Position numbers and translations under genes: made by a program
Notes under the pieces: generated by a model
Database searches by the model: none
Told to the model about the DNA's origin: nothing
The model's input: only the letters and a program-made list of their open reading frames with translations
In this document: positions 36,013-46,471 of the stretch, in pieces
How the letters are laid out: the number at the start of each line of letters is the position of its first letter
Numbering within the stretch: position 1 is the stretch's first letter
NCBI GenBank assembly: GCA_028673005.1
Contig: CM054115.1
Span: 1,426,001-1,490,000 of the forward strand
DNA: 64,000 bases
Direction: 5' to 3'
DNA from: Tanypteryx hageni
Lineage: Eukaryota > Arthropoda > Insecta > Odonata > Petaluridae

Positions 36013-36837
36013 CAGTAAAACTTCGCCGAACGCGGGGGTTAGGTTCTACAAGGGTGTCGCGTTGTGCGAATCCACGTTGGAGGAATCATTAGTCTTATGG
36101 GAATAAAAGGGTTCCGTTCCGAGTTCGGAAAAATGTACCTTGAAGGCATTTTTTCAATATTAATGACATAGTTTGCTCATATTTCTTTGAAAAAAGATTA
36201 TAAACATCGCATCAACTATTTATATACAGTAGTATTGCGTTTAAAAATATTTATTAAAAAATTAAAATTAAATTCTCGCGTAACTTTACACTAGGCAGAC
36301 ATTCACTTTTATAGTTTTCCCTTTATACCTGGAAATGCTTGCTTAAATACAACACTTTCATCGCCCGCAGTGATAAATATTTAGTAACAAGTTTCAAGGA
36401 AATATAAGCAAACTATGTCATTATTAGACCGCGGATTTTTAGGTTCTAAAAATTAAGTTTTAGGAGACTAAAATAGGCTCTTTAAGGAGCTTAATTAAGC
36501 TTTATAAAACGTAAAATAGGCTCTAAAAACTACTTCCAAAAATTACCAGTCAACGAAACATTATTGATTTCAAAGAACATAAAAATATTTTACTACTATG
36601 CATTGAAACTTATTCTTATGGTTAATTTACCATGCGTCACAGAGAAAATACTATCTACATTACATATAGTAATACTGACTGAAAACACTATTCAAGTATA
36701 TATTTAAGTACTATGAAGAATGTTTGACAAACTGTTTCATTCGGAATTCCCATAATGAATTTGTCACCTCTTTGTGTTTATTCCACAGATTTCTCGTAGT
36801 TGACCTCACAGTAAATGACAAGCACCTTTTTTAAGTT

Positions 36838-38513
36838 TTATAGCACAAAACTATGGCATTTGTCAGTTAATATCATTTTGTAAGCAGAAAAAGAACGTTC
36901 GACATCAACTGACGTGACGGGGGCGAACTTCAACTTGGGTACATGTTGAAATGGAATTTTGCACTCAACTTCACTGGATTTTCCTGCCAGTATATCTGCT
37001 GCTGTACATAGGCTCTGCAGTCCTGAGTTCTTTTGTAGCAACTTTTCTAGTTTGGCTTTTACTTTTTCCCCCACTTCACCTGGAGCTTCCTTTATTTATT
37101 GTTTCACTTCATTCAGCATAGCAGTTTTTTCGTAGATGGGTTTTCCTGAGCCCTCTAATTCAGCAATAATCTGCACAAGGGATGTATAGTGGGATCTAAT
37201 ATACACCAAATCCTTGGGAATGGAGGGATCATCCAGCAACATTTTTGCCGAAGTGACGCAGGCAGCATCCTCGGCTAGATTTGTCACAACTTCCTTGACA
37301 TGAAGGATATGCTCGCTGTAATATTCAGCTGCTTTCAGCCATGTGCCCCAGCGGGTGAGCACAGGCTCAGGTGGCAGAGGGACATCGGGCAGTTTTTTTC
37401 AAAAAGCCTGTTTTCTTGTTGGTGCATTGACGAAGACCTTCTTCACGGTGGAGATCAATTTGTTCACCTTGGGGAATTTCCAGTCTTATTTGCTCTGCTA
37501 CGCGGTTCAAACCATGGGCAAGGCATGTCACATGCACAAGGGAGGGATAGAACACCTTGAGCAACTGCAGGGCAGCATCTGTGTATAGGAGCAGCACGTT
37601 CTCTTCGTCTAGATTGTTGGGATACAGCTATTTCAGTCGATTGTTCACAGAATGTGCTATTGTTTCCTGATTTGTTTTGGCAAGTTACTTTGTGCAGATG
37701 AGGTAGGCTCTGGATGGCACATCTGGGTCCAATTTCCCAACAACTAAGTTGGCCATGTATCTGCTGAGAGCGTCAGTGGTTTCGTTGACTGATATCCAAA
37801 TATGTGAATCTCCAATGTCCTCCCGTATCCAGCACATTGCATCATCGTACGTGGGTTGTACGTAATTCATGCCTATCGTTGACTCAGAAGGTACCGACTG
37901 ATGGCAGTATCGTTCTAGGAAACCCTTGAATGTTGGAATTTCTAGTGTTCTGAATGGAATGTTGGCTGCCACAATTGCATGACACAAATCTGCATCAAAC
38001 TGATTCTTCTTGCAGGATCCCTCAGAAGTTTTTGTTAAAAGCGTTTGTTTCATCTTCGATCTGCGTTAAGCATTTGCCTTATGTAGCACTCCTTGGACAT
38101 GCTGAGTTAGGTGGGTTTTTTTATAACTCAAAACCTATAAAGAAAAGTTCTGAAAAAATAATTAACCTTAAAAATACGGAAACAATCTAATAAATATTGA
38201 AATGGGACTAAAATATAAATTTTACTTTAGAGCTACGAAGGTCCGCAGCTGAATTGCTGGACATTTTAAATAACCACGTCTATAGTTACCATAAAATGGC
38301 TCGTATAAACAAAAAATGTAGATGGAAGTTGTCTTAAAGATGACAAGCAATTCACGGCCAATAATTCGCTGCAAGCCAGCATTATAATGTACTTACCTCC
38401 TTGTTGCATGCTTGACAGATGATAATTTTTCCATCCGTTGTGAAGTACGGGATCTCTTGTAACCACTGACGTATTAAATAAGCTTTCTAACTTGCTACTT
38501 TATGCATTGCACT
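36838..38513 (-). pseudogene. hAT transposase with CGGBP1-type BED finger, decayed
   Basis: Exon 1 (about 38513 to 38397, donor GAG|gtaagt) reads YLIRQWLQEIPYFTTDG and IIICQACNKE; the next exon supplies HLTQHVQGVLHKANA. Together these form the C-C-H-H of the BED-like finger shared with CGGBP1. Then come MKQTLLTKTSEGS, the NIPFRTLEIPTFKGFLERYC block, a WISVNETTDALSRYM block, VTCLAHGLNRVAEQIRL and, at the C-terminus, FAPVTSVDVERSFSAYKMIL. Stops occur before KAYLI, after HKANA, after NEVKQ and elsewhere. CGGBP1 is known as a domesticated hAT-derived protein, so this belongs to the source-type family; the assignment to that branch is inferred from the finger and linker. Confidence 0.65.
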
Positions 38514-38571
38514 TTCATAATTTTCACGTTCACACTTCTCACCTTTACCCTCTGCAGTCTGGAGATGGACT

Positions 38572-38703
38572 GCGGGGTTATTCTCGTTTTCCCGTGTCAC
38601 ACAATATGGCAATGTAACGATGAGAAATTAACGCAACATCAGATTTAACCCATTGTTACATTGTCGTATCACGTGACACTGGGAAACAGAATAACCCCGC
38701 CGA
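38572..38703. repeat. Imperfect inverted repeat inside the hAT
   Basis: GCGGGGTTATTCTCGTTTTC and, on the other arm (reverse complement), GCGGGGTTATTCTGTTTCCC begin two arms of about 50 bp that end around CAATGTAAC. This could be a small MITE inside the hAT or a structural part of it. Confidence 0.6.
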
Positions 38704-39606
38704 ACGCGTGACAGGTCTGAGCTGATGTTCGCCACCTGATCATGACTGTGGTGTGAAGGACATTTTCCCAACCCTGAACTGAACATTGTACAGTCAGTTT
38801 AAAAAATATTACTAGTACCAAAATCTGCTTTTGTTGTCGATTATTTCTACAAAATTAGCCCTTTTTAGGCTTTTTTTGGATGAAAATGGCAAAAATAAGC
38901 ATTAACGTCGAAATAGGCATTTTTAGGCATTCATGTCAAAATAGGCATTTTTTGGCACTATAAAATATACGTTTTCGGGGTTAATTATTCATGAAACGTA
39001 TATATACAATTGTATACTGAGATATCTACTCAGGAAATAAATAAGTTTTTACCTAAAGATCCGCGGTCTAGTCATTATTATTGAAAAAACGCCTTCAAGG
39101 AGTACATTTTTCCGAACTCGAAACGGAACCCTTTTATTCCCATAAGACTAATGATTCCTCCAATGCGGATTCGCGCAACGCGACACCCTTGTAGAACCTA
39201 ACCCCCGCGTTCGGTGAAGTTTTACTGTACACGACGTGTAAATCGAAAAATGTCATAAAAACAAAATGGCATATGTGAAAACACGTAAATCGGGCTCGCA
39301 TGAATCAGGGGATACCTGTATTTAAAATTCCATCAACAGGGAAGAGATTTTAGCATATGCTGGCCATTACTGAAAACGATAATTTTTAACGAGCAGAATT
39401 CAATAGGAAAGATACTTTTTTTGAAGAAGATAACTCTGAAAGCATTCTAAGTAGTTTGATATTGTCCCAATAAAATTATTTTTTATTGAACTCAAACCTT
39501 TCAAAACTTTTTCTATGGTCCTATCAATAACAACATAAGACGTGATATGAATTTATAATTACCTTAAAATGACAGACAAACACATCCTCTTTAGTTTGCC
39601 ACTTAC

Positions 39607-39696
39607 CTCTGAACGAGTGTCACTTCCATCCTCAAAACGTTCTTCCTCCGCATCTCTCTCTATTGAGAACTCTTCATTCACAGAGCTATGCTGATT
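39607..39696 (-). CDS. ZAD-C2H2 protein, exon 5 (duplicate of exon 3)
   Basis: This 90-bp exon lies between ttttctgctag| and GAG|gtaagt. It encodes NQHSSVNEEFSIERDAEEE and then RFEDGSDTRSE. It aligns end to end with exon 3, most clearly in FEDGSxTxSE and in both splice borders. Phase 0. Confidence 0.85.
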
Positions 39697-39983
39697 CTAG
39701 CAGAAAATTATGTGAAAAAATATATTATTCCAAATGTTTAATTTTTTATTTCTTTCTGTCAAAAATATAATAACACTATATTTGTAGAAAATGTGTTGAA
39801 AGAATAAGGAATTCAATTCAAAAGTGTTATTAAAATACAGAAAAATCAAATGGTTAGTAATAGAAACTTGTCTAAATCCTTGAAGTAAAGAGAAAGTCAT
39901 ACCAATCAATCAATAATGCAGTTTTAGAAAAATAAAACAATTGAGACTATAATACAAATATTTCTCCAGTAGGAAAATATATA

Positions 39984-41136
39984 CTGTATTTCTCGGCATG
40001 TAAGACGCACATTTTTCTAGAAAAATAACCCCCAATATCAGCCTGCGTCTCATACGCCAAAGGTAAGATTATTGCTGTTCTCAATACTGACACTAATGAG
40101 CAAACTCATCTCCAAAATGGAATAATTGGCAGTCAATTATTGCAAAAACAATACAATGTACATTATTATTAATAGTAAAAATTTGTTAATAAATATAGTT
40201 ATACCTTATGCAACGTGAATTTCAAGGACGCATTTTCATTATTATGCTTTAATACATGTCCCCTCACAACGTTTACAATTTCAGCGTGTTTGTGATGTTT
40301 TAGTTCCTAATGAGCCAATTAAATAGCGCGATTAATGCCATTGAATTCGTGAAATGTCATCAATATTTTATACATATCTAGGATAAATAACCTTACATGT
40401 ATTGAGATTGCAATGGCTATAAAAGTGAAAAGATATGCCTATGCTATTAGTTATAAGTTTCAGATGATTCAATACGCAAAAATGCACGGAAACCGAGCAG
40501 CAGCACATCATTTCGGTCCACCTCCCACAAAAGAAAATTATCCGTGAATAGAGAAAACAAGGAAAAACTGAAGCTGATGCGATAAGAGAAACAGTCTTCA
40601 TAAGCTTCATCTTAAACAGAGGAAGTTTTGGTATTGCTGTATCCATCAAAATCATTATGTACGAGGCAAAAAGAGGAAAAAGGGCTAGTTGAGCATACAA
40701 ATCGTTATTACCTATGCATTTCATTTATTATTTATCTTATTATATTAAAATATCCTCTTGCACATAAGTTTAAGTAAGTACAATCGGTTAAGGGTATCTA
40801 TACGTGCGACGTGTGCTCCATTAGCTTTAATTAATACAACTGCCAAGATCACGCAGGCTACATTTAGCTATACAAGTCTCATAGCATTTACATATTTTAG
40901 ATCATCCTTATTTATTTTATGAAAGAAATTTATCTAAAATGTTATATTTAACTGTTATCACGCCATAATATTTTCTGTAGATGTTGCCGGATACAGACTT
41001 AATGACGGCTAGAAATGATACACGACGTGGCCCTTCGTAAATGTAAACCAAAATACCTATTTCCTGAAAAATCTTCTAAAAAAACCGGGAGGTGTCTTAT
41101 ACCCTGGTGCATCTTATATGCCGTGAAATACGGCAT
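39984..41136. mobile_element. Pogo/Tigger-like element with transposase remnant
   Basis: The inverted ends are CTGTATTTCTCGGCATGTAA and (reverse complement of the right end) GCCGTATTTCACGGCATATA, continuing with AGACGCAC and AGATGCAC. Inside, at about 40417-40570 on the plus strand, the reading SYKFQMIQYAKMHGNRAAA and HHFGPPPT resembles the N-terminal helix-turn-helix of pogo/Tigger transposases. The rest is eroded. The insert lies in intron 4, within one copy of the intragenic duplication. Confidence 0.65.
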
Positions 41137-41262
41137 TTCCTAACATCTTGATCACTTGCTTCCCACAAGTTTCTCAAATTATTTAAAACCATACTTAAAA
41201 GGCACGTGAATGAATACAAGTTAAAATAAAGATAATAATTTATATATATATTTAACACTCAC

Positions 41263-41319
41263 CACAGAGATGTCAAATATACCTAATTCCTCTTTGACAT
41301 TAATTGGCCTGTGATTGAC
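41263..41319 (-). CDS. ZAD-C2H2 protein, exon 4 (linker)
   Basis: A 57-bp exon lies between atttcttttag| and GTG|gtgagt. It encodes VNHRPINVKEELGIFDISV. The VKEEL motif is typical of linkers in zinc-finger proteins and could be a SUMO acceptor site (psi-K-x-E). Phase 0. Confidence 0.82.
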
Positions 41320-41652
41320 CTAAAAGAAATAATCAAATTATAAGGGACACATCCAGAAAAGTGCATAAAAGTAAACTAATATATTATTTAAATATTATTA
41401 GTATTATAAATAATAAGAAAAAAGATACAAAATACGACTTCTCCTGGAAAAAAAATGGAAACACTTTTTTGGAGCTGATAACTCTCAAAGCATTTTAACT
41501 AGTTAGATATTATCTCAATAAAATTATTTTTTATTGCAACTCTAGTTTTTCAAAACTATTCTTTGGTGCTATCAATAATAACATAAGAAATGATATGAAT
41601 TTATAATCACCTTAAAATGAGACAAACACAACCTCTTTAGATTGCCACTTAC

Positions 41653-41742
41653 CTCTGAATGAGTGTTACTTCCATCCTCAAAACATTCTTCCCTGAATTC
41701 TCTCTCCATTGATAACGCTCCATTCACTGTCACATCCCCATT
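41653..41742 (-). CDS. ZAD-C2H2 protein, exon 3 (duplicate of exon 5)
   Basis: This 90-bp exon lies between ttttctgctag| and GAG|gtaagt. It encodes NGDVTVNGALSMEREFREE and then CFEDGSNTHSE. It is equal in length and border sequence to exon 5, with about half of residues identical. Phase 0. Confidence 0.85.
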
Positions 41743-42345
41743 CTAGCAGAAAATTATTTGAAAAAAATATATATATTAATCCACATAAGTGCTTAATGTT
41801 TTAATTTCATTTTAAAAATTGTAAGGACACTTTATTTGTAGAAAATGTGTTGAAAGGAATTGAACACAAAAGCGTTATAACAATACAAAACAAGGCCAGA
41901 TAGTTAATAATGAAACTTGTCCAATCCCTTGAAATAAATGTTTAGAAAAATAAAACACTTGAGGGAATAATACAAATACTCTTCCAGTGAGAAAATATAT
42001 AAAATCTCGAAACTCCTTCATCACTTTGTTGAAACAAGTTACTCAAATTATTTAAAACCAAATATTAAAGGCATGTGAAGTACACCAATTTATAGTTTTA
42101 AAACGGGTAATATAAATATTGATAAGAAAAAATACTTCACCCGGTAGTAAATCCTAAATCTCCGACGATAATACTTCACATATAATTTATTTGAGGAAAA
42201 TATATATGCATCAATTTATAAGATAATTGGAACTTCCCGACTATAAATCACATTTTAAGGATGGACATTCATTAATAAAATTCAATCAATCCATCCGAAA
42301 AAATAAAGCATCACAACAATCGAATTAATATGAAGAAATGCTTAC

Positions 42346-42474
42346 CGGTTTGAAATATTTGTCGTAGTACGACGTTATGCATATTTTGCATTGTTCCTTG
42401 TATATTTGGAACTCCCTCAACTTTCTAAAACACGCAAGGCACACAACTTGAGGATATCCGTCCTCCCAGCTCAC
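42346..42474 (-). CDS. ZAD-C2H2 protein, exon 2: second half of the ZAD
   Basis: A 129-bp exon lies between tcctgaatag| and CCG|gtaagc. It encodes VSWEDGYPQVVCLACFRKLR and then EFQIYKEQCKIC and a short tail. The VCLAC pair supplies the third and fourth zinc-binding cysteines of the ZAD. The helix after it is the dimerisation stem in known ZAD structures. Phase 0. Confidence 0.9.
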
Positions 42475-42849
42475 CTATTCAGGAAGAAATCGAAAAGTAT
42501 GATGTTGTTGGAAAGTAACTAAATTTTACAATTATCGATGACATGAATCTACGTTACCATGAATTCCTAACATTGCATAGGAATCAAATACGTGGAAAAT
42601 ATCCCACAAATGAATATTTGTAATTTATACGCTGTACTTAGTCAAAACCCACCTATTGTGATTATCATAACGGTTTATTGTAAAAGAAGAGCATAATAAT
42701 TAACCACTTAAAATGACACAGTTAGCAGTAAAAAAGGTAATAAAAAAACCCGATTTGTTAAATTAACACAGCTACGTCGCAGTTTCGCTCTTTCTGTGAA
42801 ATCTGCGACGTTTAAGAAATATCCATCGAAAAAACGTGACAGTACTTAC

Positions 42850-42984
42850 TTCAAACCGAAGCAAATCCGAGATTAGGTCCGCCACTATGACACCCGTCTT
42901 AACGTTCACATTGAATATACGAATAAAATTCCCACCACCGCTTAGACAAAGCCTACATCTGTTTAATTCGTTCAACAACTCCAT
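42850..42984 (-). CDS. ZAD-C2H2 protein, exon 1: start and first half of the ZAD
   Basis: The ATG at 42984 lies in a favourable context (aaaacATGG). The exon encodes 45 residues, MELLNELNRCRLCLSGGG and onward to DLISDLLRFE, and ends GAA|gtaagt. CRLC gives the first two zinc-binding cysteines. Read through, the frame continues into intron sequence without homology, which confirms the donor. Confidence 0.9.
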
Positions 42985-43120
42985 GTTTTTACGCTACTCC
43001 CAGATTTTCCAGCTATCCTTTGAATCCTCAATCCTAATATCGCAGCACAGAACACGAGTTGGACACACGGTTAGCAAAAGCGGGCGCTTACGCTCGTTTT
43101 CTGTTTGCGCGCGCTTACTC
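42985..43120 (-). promoter_or_regulatory. Probable 5' UTR and promoter of the ZAD-C2H2 gene
   Basis: Upstream of the ATG the sequence becomes CpG-rich (GCGCGCGC near 43100, GAGCGTAAGCGCCCGC on the minus strand). No TATA box is visible. This suits a broad, TATA-less promoter; the start site is not defined. Confidence 0.4.
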
Positions 43121-43139
43121 TAGTTCCAACGCCTTCTAA

Positions 43140-44559
43140 CGGTTACCACGGATTTGAATCAGCGTCTGTTGTGTTGTTGGAAAGTGTTGCCAATTTCGTT
43201 ATGGTTTGGCCACCGTGTTGCATCCCCAGTTGTATGGAAAAGGAGGTTACTCGAGTTAGTATTTTGACATCATTATTTATACAAGGTATGCAATGGAATG
43301 TAGCTCGTAAAGCATTCAATGGATTGCCTTTAACTATCATAGTAAGAATATGATGTAACAACGATTCTCGTTGTGGCATCAAAATTGTATAGAGGTACAT
43401 TAATTTTTTAAAAGGTTAATATATCTATTCCCTTGTTGCCTACGGATGAGTACATGCATGAAATGAAATGTGTTTGGATGTTTGAACGAGCGTTCACATT
43501 TCGAACGGTGGCGTTATTACAGTTGTCATTAATAAAACTCAAAATTAATGTTTCTCGTCGGAGAAACAGAAAAGTGTGAGGGCATTTGAACCCATTATGA
43601 TGTTTATTAATATTTAGAAAAGCCTGAGTGTGAAATACGCAAGATCGGCAGGAGACTATATTTTTAAATGATGAATCCAGGTTCCCTCATCCCACTTGGA
43701 ATAACCTACACTCTTGTTTTGTGTTTGTGCCTCAGTTATGTCATCAAAGCATTTACATCATTGCAATAACACAGACAATCTTCCATGGAATAAAATTCAA
43801 CTTAGAATATGTTCTTCCTAGAATTTGTCGACTTTAATTGGAAGTAGCATATCTCAACATATATGCATGATAGGCAAATTTTAAAACCAGATTCACAATC
43901 TGCCTTACAAACTACATCAGAACCGCCTATTATTTACAGAACCAAATACCTTGTTCCTCAGTGTAATTCATCATAAAATCAATGTCGGTCATAAAACTCT
44001 TGATTTATTTTTTTGATCTGAGTAAAGCATGTATTATAGCTTATTATTATTAACTATTCCTGTAGTTGAGGATTGATTGTTAATCAACAACAATTATCAA
44101 TGTTTCATCAAGGGTCTAAAGCATAAGATTGTACAATCAACTTTCTAATCATATTAAGAATGTAAATGTACCCAAGTTTAAAAGTTCTGTGTATAACTTA
44201 TTGTATTGTATTCCAATGTAAAGGACTTCCTGGATTTTTTTTGTATATATTATGATATAGCTGTAATATATTACTTCTTGCTTAAAATATTTTTGAATGT
44301 ATTTTTATTACATCAATAATGTTTGGAATGTATTATTTTTGCTCGTAATGTGCTGCTAAAGAAGCTGTTATGTGATATCCATTCATGTTTATACTATGTC
44401 AACCTTGTCCTATATTTGTTTCTACAGATCAATGGACCAATAATATTATTGTTATTTTTTGTAAATTGATTTGCCGTATTTTTTTCTCAATAAACGTGTA
44501 AAGAAATATCAGTTCTTTTCTTTTAAAAGTGTGTAAAAGATCCTACCTAAAAAAAAGAA
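43140..44559. other. No gene recognised
   Basis: A short plus-strand reading MVWPPCCIPSCMEKEVTRV at 43201 ends at a GT-like site but matches no family well enough to call. The rest is AT-rich with no visible element boundary. Confidence 0.35.
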
Positions 44560-46110
44560 TTTCGAATCTCCAGCTCATCTGGAAGTGCCTAAACATTAGT
44601 ATCCTCCTATATGTATGTTATAACCTCCTCTGTATGAGTCGTCGATATATAATGACTAGTAGTTGGTGCTTGCATACTGCAAGCATTTCATATCACCTTG
44701 AAAAAACATTCATTTTTCAAACACATTTCATCATTACAAATATTCTTTTAATTCTAAAAATTTCAACTCCGCAGCGATTTTCGTTTTTCCCACATGTAAA
44801 AATAATAGTTCAAAAATATCCCCAAATGTTGCAATTTTAAATATTTTACACTTTATCCATTATGGGGTACTAATGCTACACATTTTAGCCCAATTTTAAA
44901 GTTGTAGCATTTCTATAATAAAAATAATATTTTTCTAATTGTTTAAATTTAAATAAATTTTAACGGCCGCCGCAATTCATATATGGTGAAATTGAAATGT
45001 TTATTTGTGCAATTTTGCTACTTTGTAAATAATTTGAAAATTTCAGCTTCCTAGCTCATACCTAATCAGTTATCCATTTGTTTAAACTTTAAGAATTTTT
45101 AATTGCCAAACAAATTAAAATATCAAAATTTGTATAATCCCTATTTAGTTTTTTTAGGAATTCTACTTGTAAAAAAAAATTCAACTCCGTAGCACATGCG
45201 AAAATACATAAACCATGAAAATTTGTTTAAACAATTGTGAATTTTTAGCGGCCGCATTCTTGCACTTTTTCAAGATTTTCGTTTTTTCTAGTCGGTTTTG
45301 CACAAAATTCTACCTAATAAATGTCAAAACAATAGTTTAAAACAATCTCCAAATGTTGCAATTTTAATAATTTTACACTTTCGTCATTATAAGGTACTAA
45401 TGCTACACATTTCAGCCAAATTTTAAAGTTGTAGCACTTCTAGATGTAAAATAATATTTTTCTTATTGTTTAAAATTTAAACATTTTTAACGGTTGGCGC
45501 AATATATATATATATGGAGAAATTGAAATGTTTATTAGTGCAAATGCACTGTTCTGTAAATAATTTGAAAATTGCAGCTTCCTAGCTCATCCCGTAGTAC
45601 CTAAAAAATTATTAAACTTTAATGTTCAAATGAGGTTAAAACAACCCCTAAAATTTACAATTTTAAAATTTTCGATTTTTATAGCTGGTTATGAGAAAAG
45701 TTCTTTAATCTTGCAAAATTTCAGCTTCCTAAACTTATTAGATTGGTCTACACACTGGATTGCGTTTTCCCATGCTAACTTATGGGAGATATTCCGGGGT
45801 CTCTGGAGTCGAACCCAAAAAACTGCAAGCAAAAGTGACAATAATTCCTAATAGATATTGCGGCCATCTAGCAACACTGAAAATTTCATTTTTCTAGCTT
45901 ACCGGAAAGTGCTTATAATTAATTTACAAAAATGGCGCAATGCTTTTCTTATGGGAAAAAACGCCAATTTCGGAATTTCTGGAGTCGAACTCATGTCACT
46001 TAGGTGAGAGGTCTCATTTTATCTGAAGGTTTCTCCATCATATCTACAAAAACTAAAGCTTTCAGGTCTCTAGCTCTTGTAGTTTGGGCTGGATATTAGT
46101 ATCCTCCTGT
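44560..46110 (+). repeat. Hairpin-containing dispersed repeat, two tandem units
   Basis: Near 44654 the sequence AGTTGGTGCTTGCATACTGC leads into CAAGCATTTCATATCACC, with the same hairpin as in copies at 17.2-17.4 and 63.5 kb. The AT-rich body is present twice at a spacing of 527 bp: GGTACTAATGCTACACATTT, AATTTTAAAGTTGTAGCA, AATTGAAATGTTTATT and CAGCTTCCTAGCTCAT recur in that order from 44849 and from 45376. Both boundaries show ATTAGTATCCTCCT. Confidence 0.7.
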
Positions 46111-46119
46111 TATATGTTA

Positions 46120-46120
<1 letters not shown>

Positions 46121-46198
<78 letters not shown>
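46121..46198. repeat. (TA)n microsatellite, then (GA)n to about 46218
   Basis: About 39 TA units follow GTTATATGTTATCT. The position matches the short TATATAATG of other copies of the hairpin repeat family, so the tract probably expanded inside the repeat. ORFs reading tyrosine/isoleucine repeats here are artefacts. Confidence 0.85.
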
Positions 46199-46218
<20 letters not shown>

Positions 46219-46425
46219 GGAGGGGTTGGGAGGGGGGATGTCGGCGTCGGCGGGCGGAGGGAGGAGGGAGAGAGGTGGAGGGAAGGGAGGAGGGGAGTGG
46301 CGGGCCTGGCGGGCGAAGCTCTGGCAGGGCAATGACCCCGGCTTGCTCGCCTCTACGTCGCTGCCTTCGATTTTCGAACCCCAGAGCACTCACCCCAAAG
46401 ATCCCCTCTTCGCATAACAACCTCC

Positions 46426-46471
<46 letters not shown>

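Larger units (their letters stand above)
36425..39070. mobile_element. CGGBP1-like hAT inserted in the MITE
   Basis: A perfect 8-bp duplication GTCATTAT (36417-36424 and 39071-39078) flanks inverted ends TAGACCGCGGATTTTTAGG and TAGACCGCGGATCTTTAGG. Length is 2646 bp. The subterminal DNA repeats AGGCTCTAAAA- and AAAATAGGC-like words. Confidence 0.9.
36013..39227. mobile_element. Long-TIR pogo-like MITE, split by a hAT
   Basis: The ends CAGTAAAACTTCGCCGAACG and (reverse complement) CAGTAAAACTTCACCGAACG start inverted repeats that stay highly similar for about 160 bp and then more loosely to about 190 bp. TA flanks both ends (36011-36012, 39228-39229). After removal of the hAT at 36425-39070 the MITE is about 560 bp and mostly inverted repeat. 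It lies in intron 5 of the zinc-finger gene. Confidence 0.85.
39395..42095. repeat. Intragenic duplication containing exons 3 and 5
   Basis: About 660 bp is present twice in direct orientation. Copy A is at about 41440-42095 and copy B at about 39395-39983, continuing at 41137-41215. Besides the 90-bp exons, long intron stretches align, for example GTAGAAAATGTGTTGAAAG in both, AGAAAAATAAAACA in both, and CAAATTATTTAAAACCA in both. In copy B a pogo-like element interrupts the match at 39984-41136. Confidence 0.85.
22237..42984 (-). other. Gene span: ZAD-C2H2 zinc-finger transcription factor, 8 coding exons
   Basis: Eight exons on the minus strand, each with consensus GT-AG borders and all joined in phase 0, give a predicted 571-residue protein (45+43+30+19+30+20+42+342). 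Exons 1 and 2 together form a ZAD (zf-AD) dimerisation domain. Exons 3 to 7 form an acidic linker with KEE-like patches. Exon 8 carries ten C2H2 fingers. ZAD-C2H2 proteins are nuclear DNA-binding regulators, mostly of insects. The ORF is open through every exon, which strongly supports a live gene. The introns carry nested transposons: intron 4 a pogo-like element, intron 5 a MITE plus a hAT, intron 6 a Harbinger plus a hAT plus a Tigger. I did not find extra exons, but small ones may be missed. The exact family member cannot be named. Confidence 0.88.

Noticed and set aside
43105..43353. Possible first exon of a THAP-type gene (MVWPPCCIPSC...)
   Set aside because: The CCIPSC start is suggestive, but the rest of the THAP pattern (W, P and the later C and H) is absent and no following exon was found.
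46117..46420. ORFs with long tyrosine/isoleucine repeats and a proline-rich part
   Set aside because: They arise from the (TA)n and (GA)n tracts; there is no other coding signal.
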